A DNA stretch of 64,000 nt from Camellia lanceoleosa (Eukaryota; Streptophyta; Magnoliopsida; Ericales; Theaceae). The DNA is taken from contig CM045763.1 in assembly GCA_025200525.1 (NCBI GenBank), positions 59,909,530-59,973,529 on the forward strand. Direction: 5' to 3'. This document shows, one piece after another, positions 46,501 to 55,755 of the stretch (positions are counted from its first letter, which is position 1; the number at the start of each line of letters is the position of its first letter). The notes beneath the pieces were generated by a model that searched no databases, was not told where the DNA came from, and saw only the letters and a program-made list of their open reading frames with translations. The translations under genes and the position numbers were made by a program.

Positions 46501-48642
46501 TGTCGGTAAGGATTTTTTTTCCAAGTAATACAGCCTTGATTTTATAACATATATGTTTAGCAGGAGTTTTGTACATTGAGCACGACGTTTTTAATTTTAC
46601 TATTTGAATATTATGTATAATTAAATGAACTTTGACTAATTTACACGAGTTCCCACTTGTTTAAAATAAGCTGACCAAATAGTTTGGTCTATTAATTGTG
46701 AATTGGATGGTATTGATCAAATATTTGACAAAGCCAAATCAATCCAAATTATTCAACTGTTCTATGATTTAAATTGAGGTGGTTACAATATGATTACCAT
46801 GTCACTAGACAAGCTTATTGTAATCCATGGTGATGGTGGAAGTTGATAGCAACAAAGGATGTTGACTAGTGGTGGATGGGAGCAAAACTCAACAAGTTAG
46901 CAATGAAGATTTGGAAATTAGTCCCTGTAGCAATGCTTTGGCCAGTGTGGAAATTAAGGAATGATTGTGTGTTCAATGGCTGCTGCCTACCAAATCTGAT
47001 TCAACTTGGTGAGATTGTGAAGTTGAGAGTTGCTTTATGGGAAAAATCCAATCTCACAGCCATTTCCTATTCTGCTCTTGATATTGTTTGAAACTTAGTC
47101 TCAGGCTTTGTATTTGAGGGGATTGTTTCTAGTTGTTGCTCATGTGCTTTTTTTTTTTTTTGGCAACATAAAAAATACTTTATTAATAAAATTCAAGGTA
47201 CATTGTACAAAGACAAACATCAACTGCTCGCTTGGTGCTGTCATATTATTGTGTGTGCTCTCGGTGCCAACTTAGTTGGGATCATGTAGTTCACTATGAT
47301 AACCTTTATTGATGAATAACTATTTTTTAAAAGTTATTCATCGATAAAAGCTTCTTTTTGTTGATTAAAAAAAAAAAATCGATTCAAGCTAAAATAATTG
47401 GGATCATTGAGAATCACAGAAAAGTCACATATTAGGCACAACTACAAATAAGTTGTAGAATAAAAAATAGGCACCCCACATCTACCTTACCCTTGTCTAT
47501 TCCATGCTTTTTTTTTTGTCCACTTCAATTTCTCCTTTGTAAAACAAATGCATCAAATATGCAAGATCTCCCTTTCCTATTTCACCAAATTTAATGAATA
47601 CTAATGAATACTACTTTTCTTTCTCTTTTATTTATTTATTTATTTGAATTTCAGGTAGGACTTGCCATACTTAGGGCACTTTTGTATGTAGCCAGGCCTG
47701 CTACTTGCAAACTTGGTACCATATCAAACTCAACACTATATCGTGATGTAGAGCAATATCCTGAGGCAACAGGAGTTCCCGGGATCCTTGTTCTACAACT
47801 TGGTTCCCCTATATACTTTTCAAACTGCACTTACATTAGAGAAAGGTAATTTTGGCTTCAGATTTTCTAGTATTTTTGACAAGTTGATAAGTGTTGGCCA
47901 TTTATGTATTCTATGCTTTTTTAACTTTGAGTAGGATTTTGCGATGGGTTAGAGATGAACAAGCCGCTACAAATTCTAAAGGGAATGATATTGAGCATGT
48001 TTTGCTAGATTTGGGAGGTATGCATGATAATCGATCCTGTAAATTCCAATCCAAGACTAATAATGTCCTAATTGGTCTGACAACAACTTTTATGTTGGTT
48101 TCTTAGGTTTTTTAAGTGCCCTTTTTTTTTTTTAAAATCTTTATCAGTAATTTGTAGATAACTATTTTTTTTTATATAGAATTTTAGTCTAAAATCACAT
48201 AAAAGCTTTTTTTTAAAAATGATATTATCTAAAAATTACAAAATCTGCTGCCAACCCAAGAATAGTTATGTCACATGAATGGCACTACTATATGTATTGG
48301 TGTTGCTAATGTAAATGTAATTATATAGGGGTTACATCCATCGACATAACGGGTGTTGAAACCCTAATTGAGGTGTTTAAAAGCATGGAAGCAAGAGGGA
48401 TTAAGGTGGGTTATTATTTTCTTATGTACCATTTACCATATATATTAAATTTCTTATGGTCTAAACTTATTCATTTTTTGCAGGTGGGTTTTGTAAACCC
48501 TAGGCTTGAGGTCTTGGAGAAGTTAACAGTAACAAAATTCATTGAAATAATTGGGAAAGAATATGTGTTCTTATCGATCAAAGATGCAGTTGAGACATGC
48601 ACATTTACACTCAGAAGTTCAAAGCAATTTGATGATGCATAA
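37587..48642 (+). CDS. SULTR3;5: Sulfate transporter, group 3 (SULTR3;5-type), 12 exons
   Basis: Exons: 37587-37899, 38930-39137, 42186-42357, 43485-43550, 43687-43800, 45768-45884, 45981-46107, 46219-46505, 47655-47845, 47935-48017, 48329-48405, 48484-48642. All introns are GT-AG and the frame is kept through every junction: 1914 nt, 637 residues, usual for plant SULTRs. Residues about 60-460 form the multi-span SLC26/SulP transport domain (LAGITIASLAIPQGISYAKL, GFLRLGILVDFLSHSTITGF, AEGIAIGRSFAIMKNEQIDG). Residues about 500-625 are the cytosolic STAS domain (SIDITGVETL). Family knowledge: a proton-coupled sulfate carrier in a cell membrane; SULTR3;5 in Arabidopsis supports root-to-shoot sulfate transport with SULTR2;1, and other group 3 members act in plastids. 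Resemblance to SULTR3;5 is strongest in FLQ-TRY-KQ-P-LFWVSA. In STAS the usual DLSG reads DLGG. The final A-rich 3' region runs to at least about 48840. Confidence 0.9.
37988..38329. mobile_element. Mutator-like MITE, family M1 copy 4, in intron 1
   Basis: 342 bp, GGGTAAATTACAAAC...TTTATAATTTACCC, with a perfect 9-bp duplication TACTTAAAT (37979-37987 and 38330-38338). Homologous to 581-912. It is well clear of both splice sites. Confidence 0.87.
39922..40489. repeat. CAT-rich minisatellite in intron 2
   Basis: About 570 bp composed of CATCATCAAACATCAACTA, CATCACCAACAT and CATAAAATATCAT modules in varying order. Larger ~90-bp blocks recur (AACATTGTGAACATCATC at about 40228, 40368 and 40430). 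It yields open frames that are only repeat artefacts. Confidence 0.85.
41733..42068. mobile_element. Mutator-like MITE, family M1 copy 5, in intron 2
   Basis: 336 bp in the reverse orientation to copy 4: GGATAAATTATAAATACAC...TTAGTAATTTATCC. The interior matches the reverse complement of family M1 (CAGTTAATTGACTTAATCATTTATTAATAAAA). The 9-bp flanks are A/T-rich and match only partly. It ends 117 bp before the acceptor of exon 3. Confidence 0.72.
44033..45004. repeat. 118-bp direct repeats enclosing a retroelement fragment, intron 5
   Basis: The block CATAGTGCTACTARTGTTGC...GGCATCCCATTAAT is present at 44033-44150 and 44885-45004 with few differences. Between the copies, 44151-44884 is GC-richer foreign sequence: a CTCTGACGGTCAAGTTAGCACACT motif and later CGGTC/CCGAGC-rich text recall gypsy LTRs such as 18380-18941. 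No 5-bp duplication bounds the insert. The copies look like a long duplicated target rather than LTRs. Confidence 0.75.
45146..45507. mobile_element. Possible M2-type TIR element, intron 5
   Basis: The left part (CCTGTATTTTGATTTTTATGTCATTTTAGTC) and right part (GTGTAGGAACTAAAATGATATAAGGTAC) are inverted, imperfect copies. They resemble the ends of 32034-32520 (CTTTAGTCCTTATAGTTT). No target duplication is resolved because a MITE abuts the right end. Confidence 0.4.
45508..45689. mobile_element. GGCCAAGTTTGG-TIR MITE, intron 5
   Basis: 182 bp with perfect 12-bp terminal inverted repeats GGCCAAGTTTGG / CCAAACTTGGCC, flanked by AAA on each side. The left terminus is the same as that of 36099-36358. 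Probably PIF/Harbinger-like. It lies 78 bp before the acceptor of exon 6. Confidence 0.75.
46840..47140 (+). mobile_element. 5'-truncated LINE fragment, intron 8
   Basis: The frame 46876-47091 encodes a segment (motifs KLVPVAMLWPVWK, NDCVFNGC, VALWEKSN) parallel to the C-terminus of the LINE at 58190-58380 (LVPMAML, NDCTFNGCQPN, VALWVKSN). It therefore comes from the 3' end of the same or a close LINE family, truncated at its 5' side as usual for target-primed insertions. The ends are not resolved. Confidence 0.75.
47146..47230 (-). mobile_element. Reverse-oriented poly(A)-tailed LINE/SINE 3' end
   Basis: On the minus strand the sequence reads TTTGTACAATGTACCTTGAA, then TTTATTAATAAAGTA, and ends in an A run (T run at 47151-47161 on the plus strand). 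That is a retroposon 3' end in opposite orientation to the fragment just before it. Short and low in information. Confidence 0.45.
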
Positions 48643-48951
48643 GGTTGTAGTTGTGCAATTGATGATAGTGTAAGAAAAATCCTAAGGACATAAAAACTAT
48701 GGCATATGTATATATCGTACTCAACTCCCCATGAGTGTTATGTGTCATTCTGTATCTTTAGCAAAACCGTGGCATAAGTGTAGTTGATTGACAAAGTTGT
48801 TGAAATCAATGTGTTTGGCTTGGCTCAAAGAAAATATTTCTATATATGCAAGCTTGCTACTCTATACTAATTATGTATTATCATAATTCACTGATTTTTA
48901 TTTTAATATCATGTATTAATAAATAAATAAAGCAATGATAAAGTGAGAAGG

Positions 48952-50990
48952 ATGGATGCTACCAATCCGAGGAAGAAGGAAAAGAGTCTGAAAGATCTAG
49001 GAGGATAGAGGCCAGTAATTAGAAAGCAAGGATTTCGGAGACTAGTTTTCGATCCCTATTATCAAGGTTTGTTTACAGTTTTTGTGGATGAGATCCTAGA
49101 GTCCATGAACCCAAAGAATTTGTTTGGGCTATTCTCTCAGTTCGGAGTTGTGAAAGATGTCTATATACCCATGAAGATAAGGAAGGCAACCGGATCAAGA
49201 TTTGGGTTTGCCCGCTTTGATTGCCCTGTGGCTGCTGAAGTGGCTGTGCAAAAGGCAAATGGATTATAGTGGGATAACAAGGAACTCAAAGTAAATGGAG
49301 CAGAGTATCAAAAAAGGCAAGGCATGCAGACAAACAAAAAAAAGCTTTCTTTTTGGCGTAGAGTGAGTTATCCACACGCCAATTCCATATCAGTGCAGGG
49401 TCCTCATCAGAGATTCCAAACAGTAAGGTTCAAGTCATATACCGAGGTCGTGAAAAGGGGAAACCCCTGTCAAAATAGCTTGTTGTCCATCCATGCTAAG
49501 GAAGATGGGAATGCTTGGCTGTATGATAACATATTTCTTAAACTTAAATCCTTTTTTGTCTTCTTCGATTTTGTCCAAGAATGCAGGCAAAGAGGGCTCA
49601 AGGACACAGTTATCCGAATGGGTAATGGACGAGTAGTTGTGCTAACCTTTAACTTAATACAAGAGATAAAGAGCTATGAAGAGAGTTTAAAGGAGTGGAT
49701 CTTCGACTAGTGTGATTCATTACAAGAATAGAAAGCTGGCACAGATCTTGTTCAAGAGAGGTGTGTTTGGCTTAGTTGCTTTGGTATGCCTCTTAATTTA
49801 TAGAATGTTGAAACTTTCAGAAGTATAGGAGCTTTATGGGGTGAAGTGGTCCAATTTGATGAGAATAGCGCCATAGGAATTTCCTTTCAATATGGTAAGG
49901 TTAGGATTATCACCAGTTGTATGGATTTTATCAATGGTGTAGTGATGGTAAAAAATAAAGGCCAGGATTACCTCGTGAGAGTTTGCGAAAATCTTGATTC
50001 CTCTGTGGTAATGGAGAGGAGCCTATCCCACTGTGCTTGTAGATAGATGGGTGAAGGAGCATCTGTAAATGGGGATGATTAGAAGCAAAGAGATGTCCAT
50101 GGCCCTGTGTTCGAAGGTAGTGGAAGAGGTAGTGATGAGGGGACATGTGTGGGAGCATGCGTGGAGGAGGAAGTGGCCAACGGCAAAAAGGTCACATCAC
50201 AAAACACCAAAGCCGATGAAGATGATCAAAAAAGTTGGATGTCAGAGACTGTAGCTGATACAGTAGGTAGCAGTTTTGAAAAACCACTCAAAGGGGCTAT
50301 CAGAAGACTGAGGGGACGGAGGTTGGAAGAAAAAGCAGTACAACTGCATGTAGATAAACCCATTACACTAGATGAAGGTATATGTACTCCAGGCTTCATG
50401 AAAAGTATTAATGGGTCTGAAAGGAAGAGGCCCAATATCAATTTAGATGTGGTTATTGGCGAAGCCTAGCAGATGGTGTCTGGTGTTGGGCCTTCTGATG
50501 TGCCTATTCTCATTTGTAACCTTTCAACACATGCATCTAATTTTCTTAGTAACCATATGGCCTAAGCCCTGAACAGTGCAGACGGGTATGGTTCCTCTCA
50601 AGGTTCTCTAGTCAGCTCCTCTATTCGAATGCAGAGTGGTGGAACAAGTGGCAGAAGCAAAGAGAAGTGAAGACTTAATCAAAAAGGTCATCTATATCCT
50701 AATTTTTTTTAAAGGGGAGCCATCTTTAGGGCTGCTGTAGCTGCTATATCCCAGTCATTTTCGCAAAAAAGTCAATCCAGTAAACTCAGTAAAAGAATAA
50801 GAAAGTTAATGGAGGAAACACAAGGCACTATTATTCTTGGCAAATCTTTGGGCATCAATTTTGAAGGAAAGGACTCGGAAGTGATGAGCAAACTGGTTGA
50901 TTTGGAAGTTAGAGATGCACAAAGAGTAACAGGTGTTAATCTAGGTTTGGTGGATAGCAGCACTTAGCAGATCTGTCCACTAGGGGTTAT
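48952..50990 (+). pseudogene. LINE ORF1 (RRM and DUF4283-like), broken
   Basis: The frame from ATG 48952 gives a basic N-terminus, a stop after 18 codons, then an RNA-recognition motif (about 49060-49270). RNP-like elements are LFTVFVDEI and GSRFGFARFDCP. Next come QTVRFKSYTEVVKRGN and a DUF4283-like part with RCVWLSCFGMPLNL and IGALWGEVVQFDE (about 49750-49860). The remainder to about 50990 is polar, low-complexity and frame-shifted. In plant L1 elements ORF1 binds element RNA. Stops lie at 49006, 49267 and 49708, and the last part is in other frames. Confidence 0.82.
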
Positions 50991-51000
50991 TGCAGCAAAT

Positions 51001-52015
51001 ATGTTTGTAATGAAGTTGTTATCCTGGAACATTAGAGGCTTGGGAAGGTCGAAGAAAAGGTGCAGAATCAAAAGCATGGTCAAGGATAGGCAAATTGATA
51101 CCTACTTATTCAAGCGACCAAGAGAAGTAATATTCAAGTTAGAGATGCAAAATTAGTATGGCCATAGGATAATATGGAGTTTTTGGTAGTGGATGCTGAA
51201 GGGAATTCAGGGGGACTATTATGTATTTGGAATCCTAATGTATTCATTTTGTCAGATTGTTGTAACACCAGAAATCTCATCATCCTATCAAGTACCACTC
51301 ATGATCTTTTTGAATGTGTTATTCTTAACATTTATGCACCGACTAATGTTGTTAGGAGAAAGAAGCTTTGGGATAAAATTATCAATCTAAAGCAACATTT
51401 CTTGAAGCCCTGGTGTCTAGAAAAGGATTTCAATGAGATAAGATACATGTCTGACAGAAAAGGTTGTACTATGAGAGACAGAGGTATGCTAGATTTTAAT
51501 AATTTCATTGACCAATTGGCATTAGTTGATATCCGTCTGCTAGGTATAAATTTCACTTGGTGCAACTCAATAGAAGGTGAGAAATGGAGTAAAATTGACT
51601 AATTTCTTCTGGTGCCAATCTAGCTGGAGAAATATTGTTTCAAACTTTGGGGCTTACCTAGGGGAGTTTCTGATCATTGCCCCTGCTGCTTATGGAGGAT
51701 TTGAGAAATTGGGGTCCCAGGCCTTTTAAATTTACAAATGCTTGGCTTCTCCATTCCAAATTCTTAACAACAGTGGAGAAGTGTTGGGTGGAATCCTCTG
51801 TCCAAGGATAAGTCGGCTATAAATTGATGATGAAGCTCAATTCCTTGAAATTGGAGTTGAAAAATTGAAATGTTGAAGGAAATGTGGTGAACCAACTGAA
51901 GAAGGCTGAAGATGATCTCCATGCTCTAGATATATTAGCTGAATTACGACCACTTAGTACCTCAAAAATAACAAATATGAGGGAAGTTAGGAATTTGGTC
52001 TGGAAGCTCAAGAAG
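51001..52015 (+). pseudogene. LINE ORF2 endonuclease part, broken
   Basis: ATG 51001 opens ORF2 with LLSWNIRGLGR, the N-terminal motif of the apurinic-type endonuclease that nicks target DNA. A frame change near 51155 leads to 51174-51602 with GGLLCIWNPN, NIYAPTNVVRR and DFNEIR (normally GDFNEIR; here KDFNEIR). FTWCNSIEGEKWSKID then precedes a stop at 51600. The reading goes on weakly to the LTR insertion point at 52016-52020. Confidence 0.82.
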
Positions 52016-52728
52016 AGGAATGTCACAATCCAAACCCGCTTCTATAGGTTTAGTGTCGTAACTGGCTAGTAATCCTTGGATTACCAAAGGCCTCTTAACA
52101 GAATAACATATAATTAGGGGTTGCGAAAACAAATAGCAATTAAACAACTTCCATTGAGCTGTGCAGACTTATATGAGACCAAAAAAATTTAAAACTTTAT
52201 ATACATATATACACATCATCCTTACGTCATTATATATACACAGATTAGATAAAGAGGGACTTAACCCTATTTACAAAATACGCAAGACTTGTCTAACCAA
52301 TCAAGAAAACAAAATTTAAAATTTAAATCACATAGCCATAGTCACTTGACATATCCGGAACCTCTACGGGAGGCACATAAGTTGGTTGACAAAAACATAT
52401 TCTAGGCAGATGCCTCTAAGCCTGGTCACGCGCCTATTCACCTACATACATAAATAATACAGTGAGCTAGAGCCCAATGAATAATAACAGAGTAAAAGAT
52501 TTTAATGAATGATGTCCACATTGAATTCAGAAATCAGATTTCAAATCTCTTATCAAATCAGAAACATAGTCATGTTCATATTCATATTCGTATCAGAAAT
52601 AGAGTCATATTCATATTCATATTCAAATCATGTGTGATACTTCTTTTAGCGTAACATATCATGTTGGTCAAGTATATCAAGTTCCATAATGGAACCTCCA
52701 GTACCGGGTAACATATCTCATACGTGGG

Positions 52729-52910
52729 CCATGGTATTGTTTCCCCCGGGCGAAGGCCTGTGCCACGGCATTATTTCCCCTGGGCAAGGGCCTGGGCCAC
52801 GGTATTATTTCTCCCGGGCGAGGGCCTGGGCCACGGTATTAACCCCCGAGCTAGGGCCTCATGACCATAAGCCACAGTATTATGTCATTTGGGCGAGGGC
52901 CTCTGCTAAG
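52729..52910. repeat. 34-bp GC-rich tandem array in family S copy 2
   Basis: Units of the type CCACGGTATTATTTCYCCCG + GGCGAGGGCCTGGG begin at about 52729, 52763, 52797 and 52831, with a degenerate fifth near 52870. The GC-rich units contrast with the AT-rich LTR around them. Confidence 0.8.
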
Positions 52911-53485
52911 AATATCACAATTACGTTTCAAAGAAAATTGGACAATCATTCATTCATACAAAACATAGCATTTCAACAACTTATCATCTCATATCATCAT
53001 AAAATAATCAAAGTTAAACATAACTTTACAGAGTTATTACTCAGAGATAGTTGCAGAAGCAGATCAGACAGATCATAAATCAGGCAGACAATAGCGCGTG
53101 ACCTACACAAACACATAACATATACACATCGAAACACAATATCAATTTCTTGATCAAGCTTGACTTTTCTTGTCTTTTTCTGTCTAAGTAGTCTGAGATT
53201 CTACTACGTGTATTCTTCCTTCAGTTAAATGAATTGGATTTTTATTTCCCATATCCTTTCATTACTAAATCATTCTTTTCTGAATAAACCAATTCTCACT
53301 TGGCTTCTTAATCAAGTACTACAAAGTTAATGATTTATTCTTTTAATCAACTAATTAATGTTGATTGTTAACTTATTAATTTTTATTGAGTCATAAATCA
53401 TGTCTAGAATGCTTTGGAAAGAGATGAGAATAAAAATAGGAACTAAATGCAATTTTTCCAAAATATGCTAAAAAATAGGGTCTTT

Positions 53486-53585
53486 GCTCGAGCGCCACTT
53501 TGGTCACTTGAGCGGACTGTAAAATGTTGTAAAATTTTTAGAAGCTCGATTTTCACGCTCGAGTGAGACTTTCCTCGCTCGATCG
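53486..53585. repeat. Paired 9-mer array in family S copy 2
   Basis: GCTCGAGCG-like 9-mers start at 53486/53506 and 53557/53577. Both pairs are exactly 20 bp apart and the gap between pairs is 51 bp. These are the same distances as in copies 1 and 3. Confidence 0.8.
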
Positions 53586-54230
53586 GACAGTATAAATTCT
53601 GAAATTTCCAAAATTGTAATTGAAGTTCAAATTTGATATTCAAAGCCTCAAAACTTGTATTTTTGGGTACACAAATATGGAGAACCATTGTATAATTTAG
53701 TAAACATTCTCATTTAGAAATCATTTATTCAAAATCATGCTCCAATTGTCCAAATTTAGATTTAACTCATTTTCTTTATATCAAACCCACAATTTTAAAA
53801 CATGAATTAGACTTTCCAAACTCTTGAAATTTCATGATGTATGTAAAAATAGAACCCAATTTTATTATTAACAAAAATCAACTTAACTATGAATTACACA
53901 AATCAATTTCTTAGAAATTCCACTTAACTCGATTTTTAACCAAAAACTTAATTTATAATCATAGATGTTCTAAAATGTGTTTAAATTGAATAAAACTTTT
54001 AAATTAAATTGCATGCATGGATTAAAGATCAAAATCACACAAATTCCTAATTTTTAAAGCTTTTCCTTTTTCTCTTCAAAATATGAGATTGAATTAGTTC
54101 AAAATTCTTCAAAATCCATGATGCATGTACAATTAGAGTGTTAAAACTTACAAAATTTGCTCATGCATGTAGAAATGGAACTCAAATTCATGAAAGAGTA
54201 CAAAAATCAAACTCAACATAATTGATTTCT

Positions 54231-54672
54231 AAACTAATTTCCATTATTATGAATCCAATTTAATTTTCATCATCTTCTTGCTAATTTTATTCTAATTGTA
54301 TGAAATTGAAGCACCAAAACCCTTGGAAAATAATGATGCATGTGAAATTAGAACTCAAATTCATCAAAGGTGACTAAAAATCATACTCAAAGATGAGTTT
54401 CTAAATCAATTCCTTAATTCTTGAACTTAATTGAAGCAATTTAATAATTGATTTCATAATCAATTTCATAATTGATTTCTAAACTAATTTCCATTATTAT
54501 GAATCCAATTTAATTTTCATCATCTTCTTGCTAATTTTATTCTAATTGTATGAAATTGAAGCACCAAAACCCTTGGAAAATAATGATGCATGTGAAATTA
54601 GAACTCAAATTCATCAAAGGTGACTAAAAATCATACTCAAAGATGAGTTTCTAAATCAATTCCTTAATTCTT
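54231..54672. repeat. 202-bp perfect direct duplication in solo LTR copy 2
   Basis: The block from ATTGATTTCTAAACTAATTT through CTTAATTCTTGAACTTAATT occurs at 54231-54432 and 54471-54672, with 38 bp between that includes ATTGATTTCATAATCAATTT. I see no differences between copies, so the duplication is recent relative to the LTR. Confidence 0.88.
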
Positions 54673-54880
54673 GAACTTAATTTAATTTTTCATTCTTTTC
54701 CTTGATTCCCTCATATTATATGTATTTAAACTCAATTACCTCATAAATTTAGGTGTTGAAGAGATTGCCTATAAACATTGGGTTAGAATTTTTTACCTAC
54801 TAGTCTTCAAGATCTTCCTTTATCTTTAATCCCTAGCTATCCATCAAATTCCTTCCAGCCAAAACATTGAATAGGCTTCA

Positions 54881-54918
<38 letters not shown>

Positions 54919-55755
54919 TCTTTTTTTTTTTTTTTTTCCAGCCGAACAGATTGATGATAGCTCTAAGGCTCTAACTCTTCTTGATTTCATTTATTATTAT
55001 TTTATTCTTTTCGTTTAGTGGGACACTCAGCCTTATTATATACACCCATGTGGTGGTGTATTAATTAATTCTTTAACTAATTAATCTTGCTTAAAATACT
55101 TAATTGAGATTGAACTTTGATTATATTTAGCTTAATTAACCATTTGTAATTTTAATTAGTTATGTAAAATTCTAACCCAATTAATCATGATTAAGTACAA
55201 ATCTCACTTAATTTAATTAGTCTAATTTGACTTCCTTTAGAGCCCAATTAACTATATTTAAATTTATTAATCTGAATCAGATTTTTAATCAAACTCTCAA
55301 GAGGCTCCAAATATTAAATTAAACTCATTGTCATCATCAATTTTGATTTCTCAAACTATTTAGGCTTCTAATTTCTAATCAGACTTCAAATTTTCGTCAA
55401 TAAATTACATATTCAAATTGGATACCCCATAAATAAATTTAATTCGTAATAATCACACTTCTCAATCCTCATAATTTAATTAATTTAATTAACTTCAATT
55501 CGGACCCAATTAATCAAATCCCAATTTTACTAAACTGAATCGAATATTTAATTAAACTTATTAATTTTACCTCCTTCAGCCATTAGACTTTCAAAATAAA
55601 TACTTTGACAAAACTATATGCGAATTAGGCCCAATAATTCTCATAGATTCTAAATCTCATAATTCTCAATACTTCTCATAATAACTAATTAAAATCCAAA
55701 TCTCCTTAATTAACTAAGTGTTAATTATTATACGAGGTGGGGTCGTTACAAGGAA

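Larger units (their letters stand above)
52021..55750 (-). mobile_element. Solo LTR, family S copy 2, inside LINE ORF2
   Basis: 3730 bp with a perfect 5-bp duplication AGGAA (52016-52020 and 55751-55755). On the minus strand it starts TGTAACGACCCC and ends GGGTTTGGATTGTGACA. The conserved family terminus TTACTAGCCAGTTACGACAC is at about 52040-52062. No internal coding region. Excision with one AGGAA rejoins the LINE frame (LKKRN-DWIWFQ). Features inside: a 34-bp tandem array, two 9-mer pairs, a 202-bp duplication and a CT run at 54883-54914. Confidence 0.92.
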
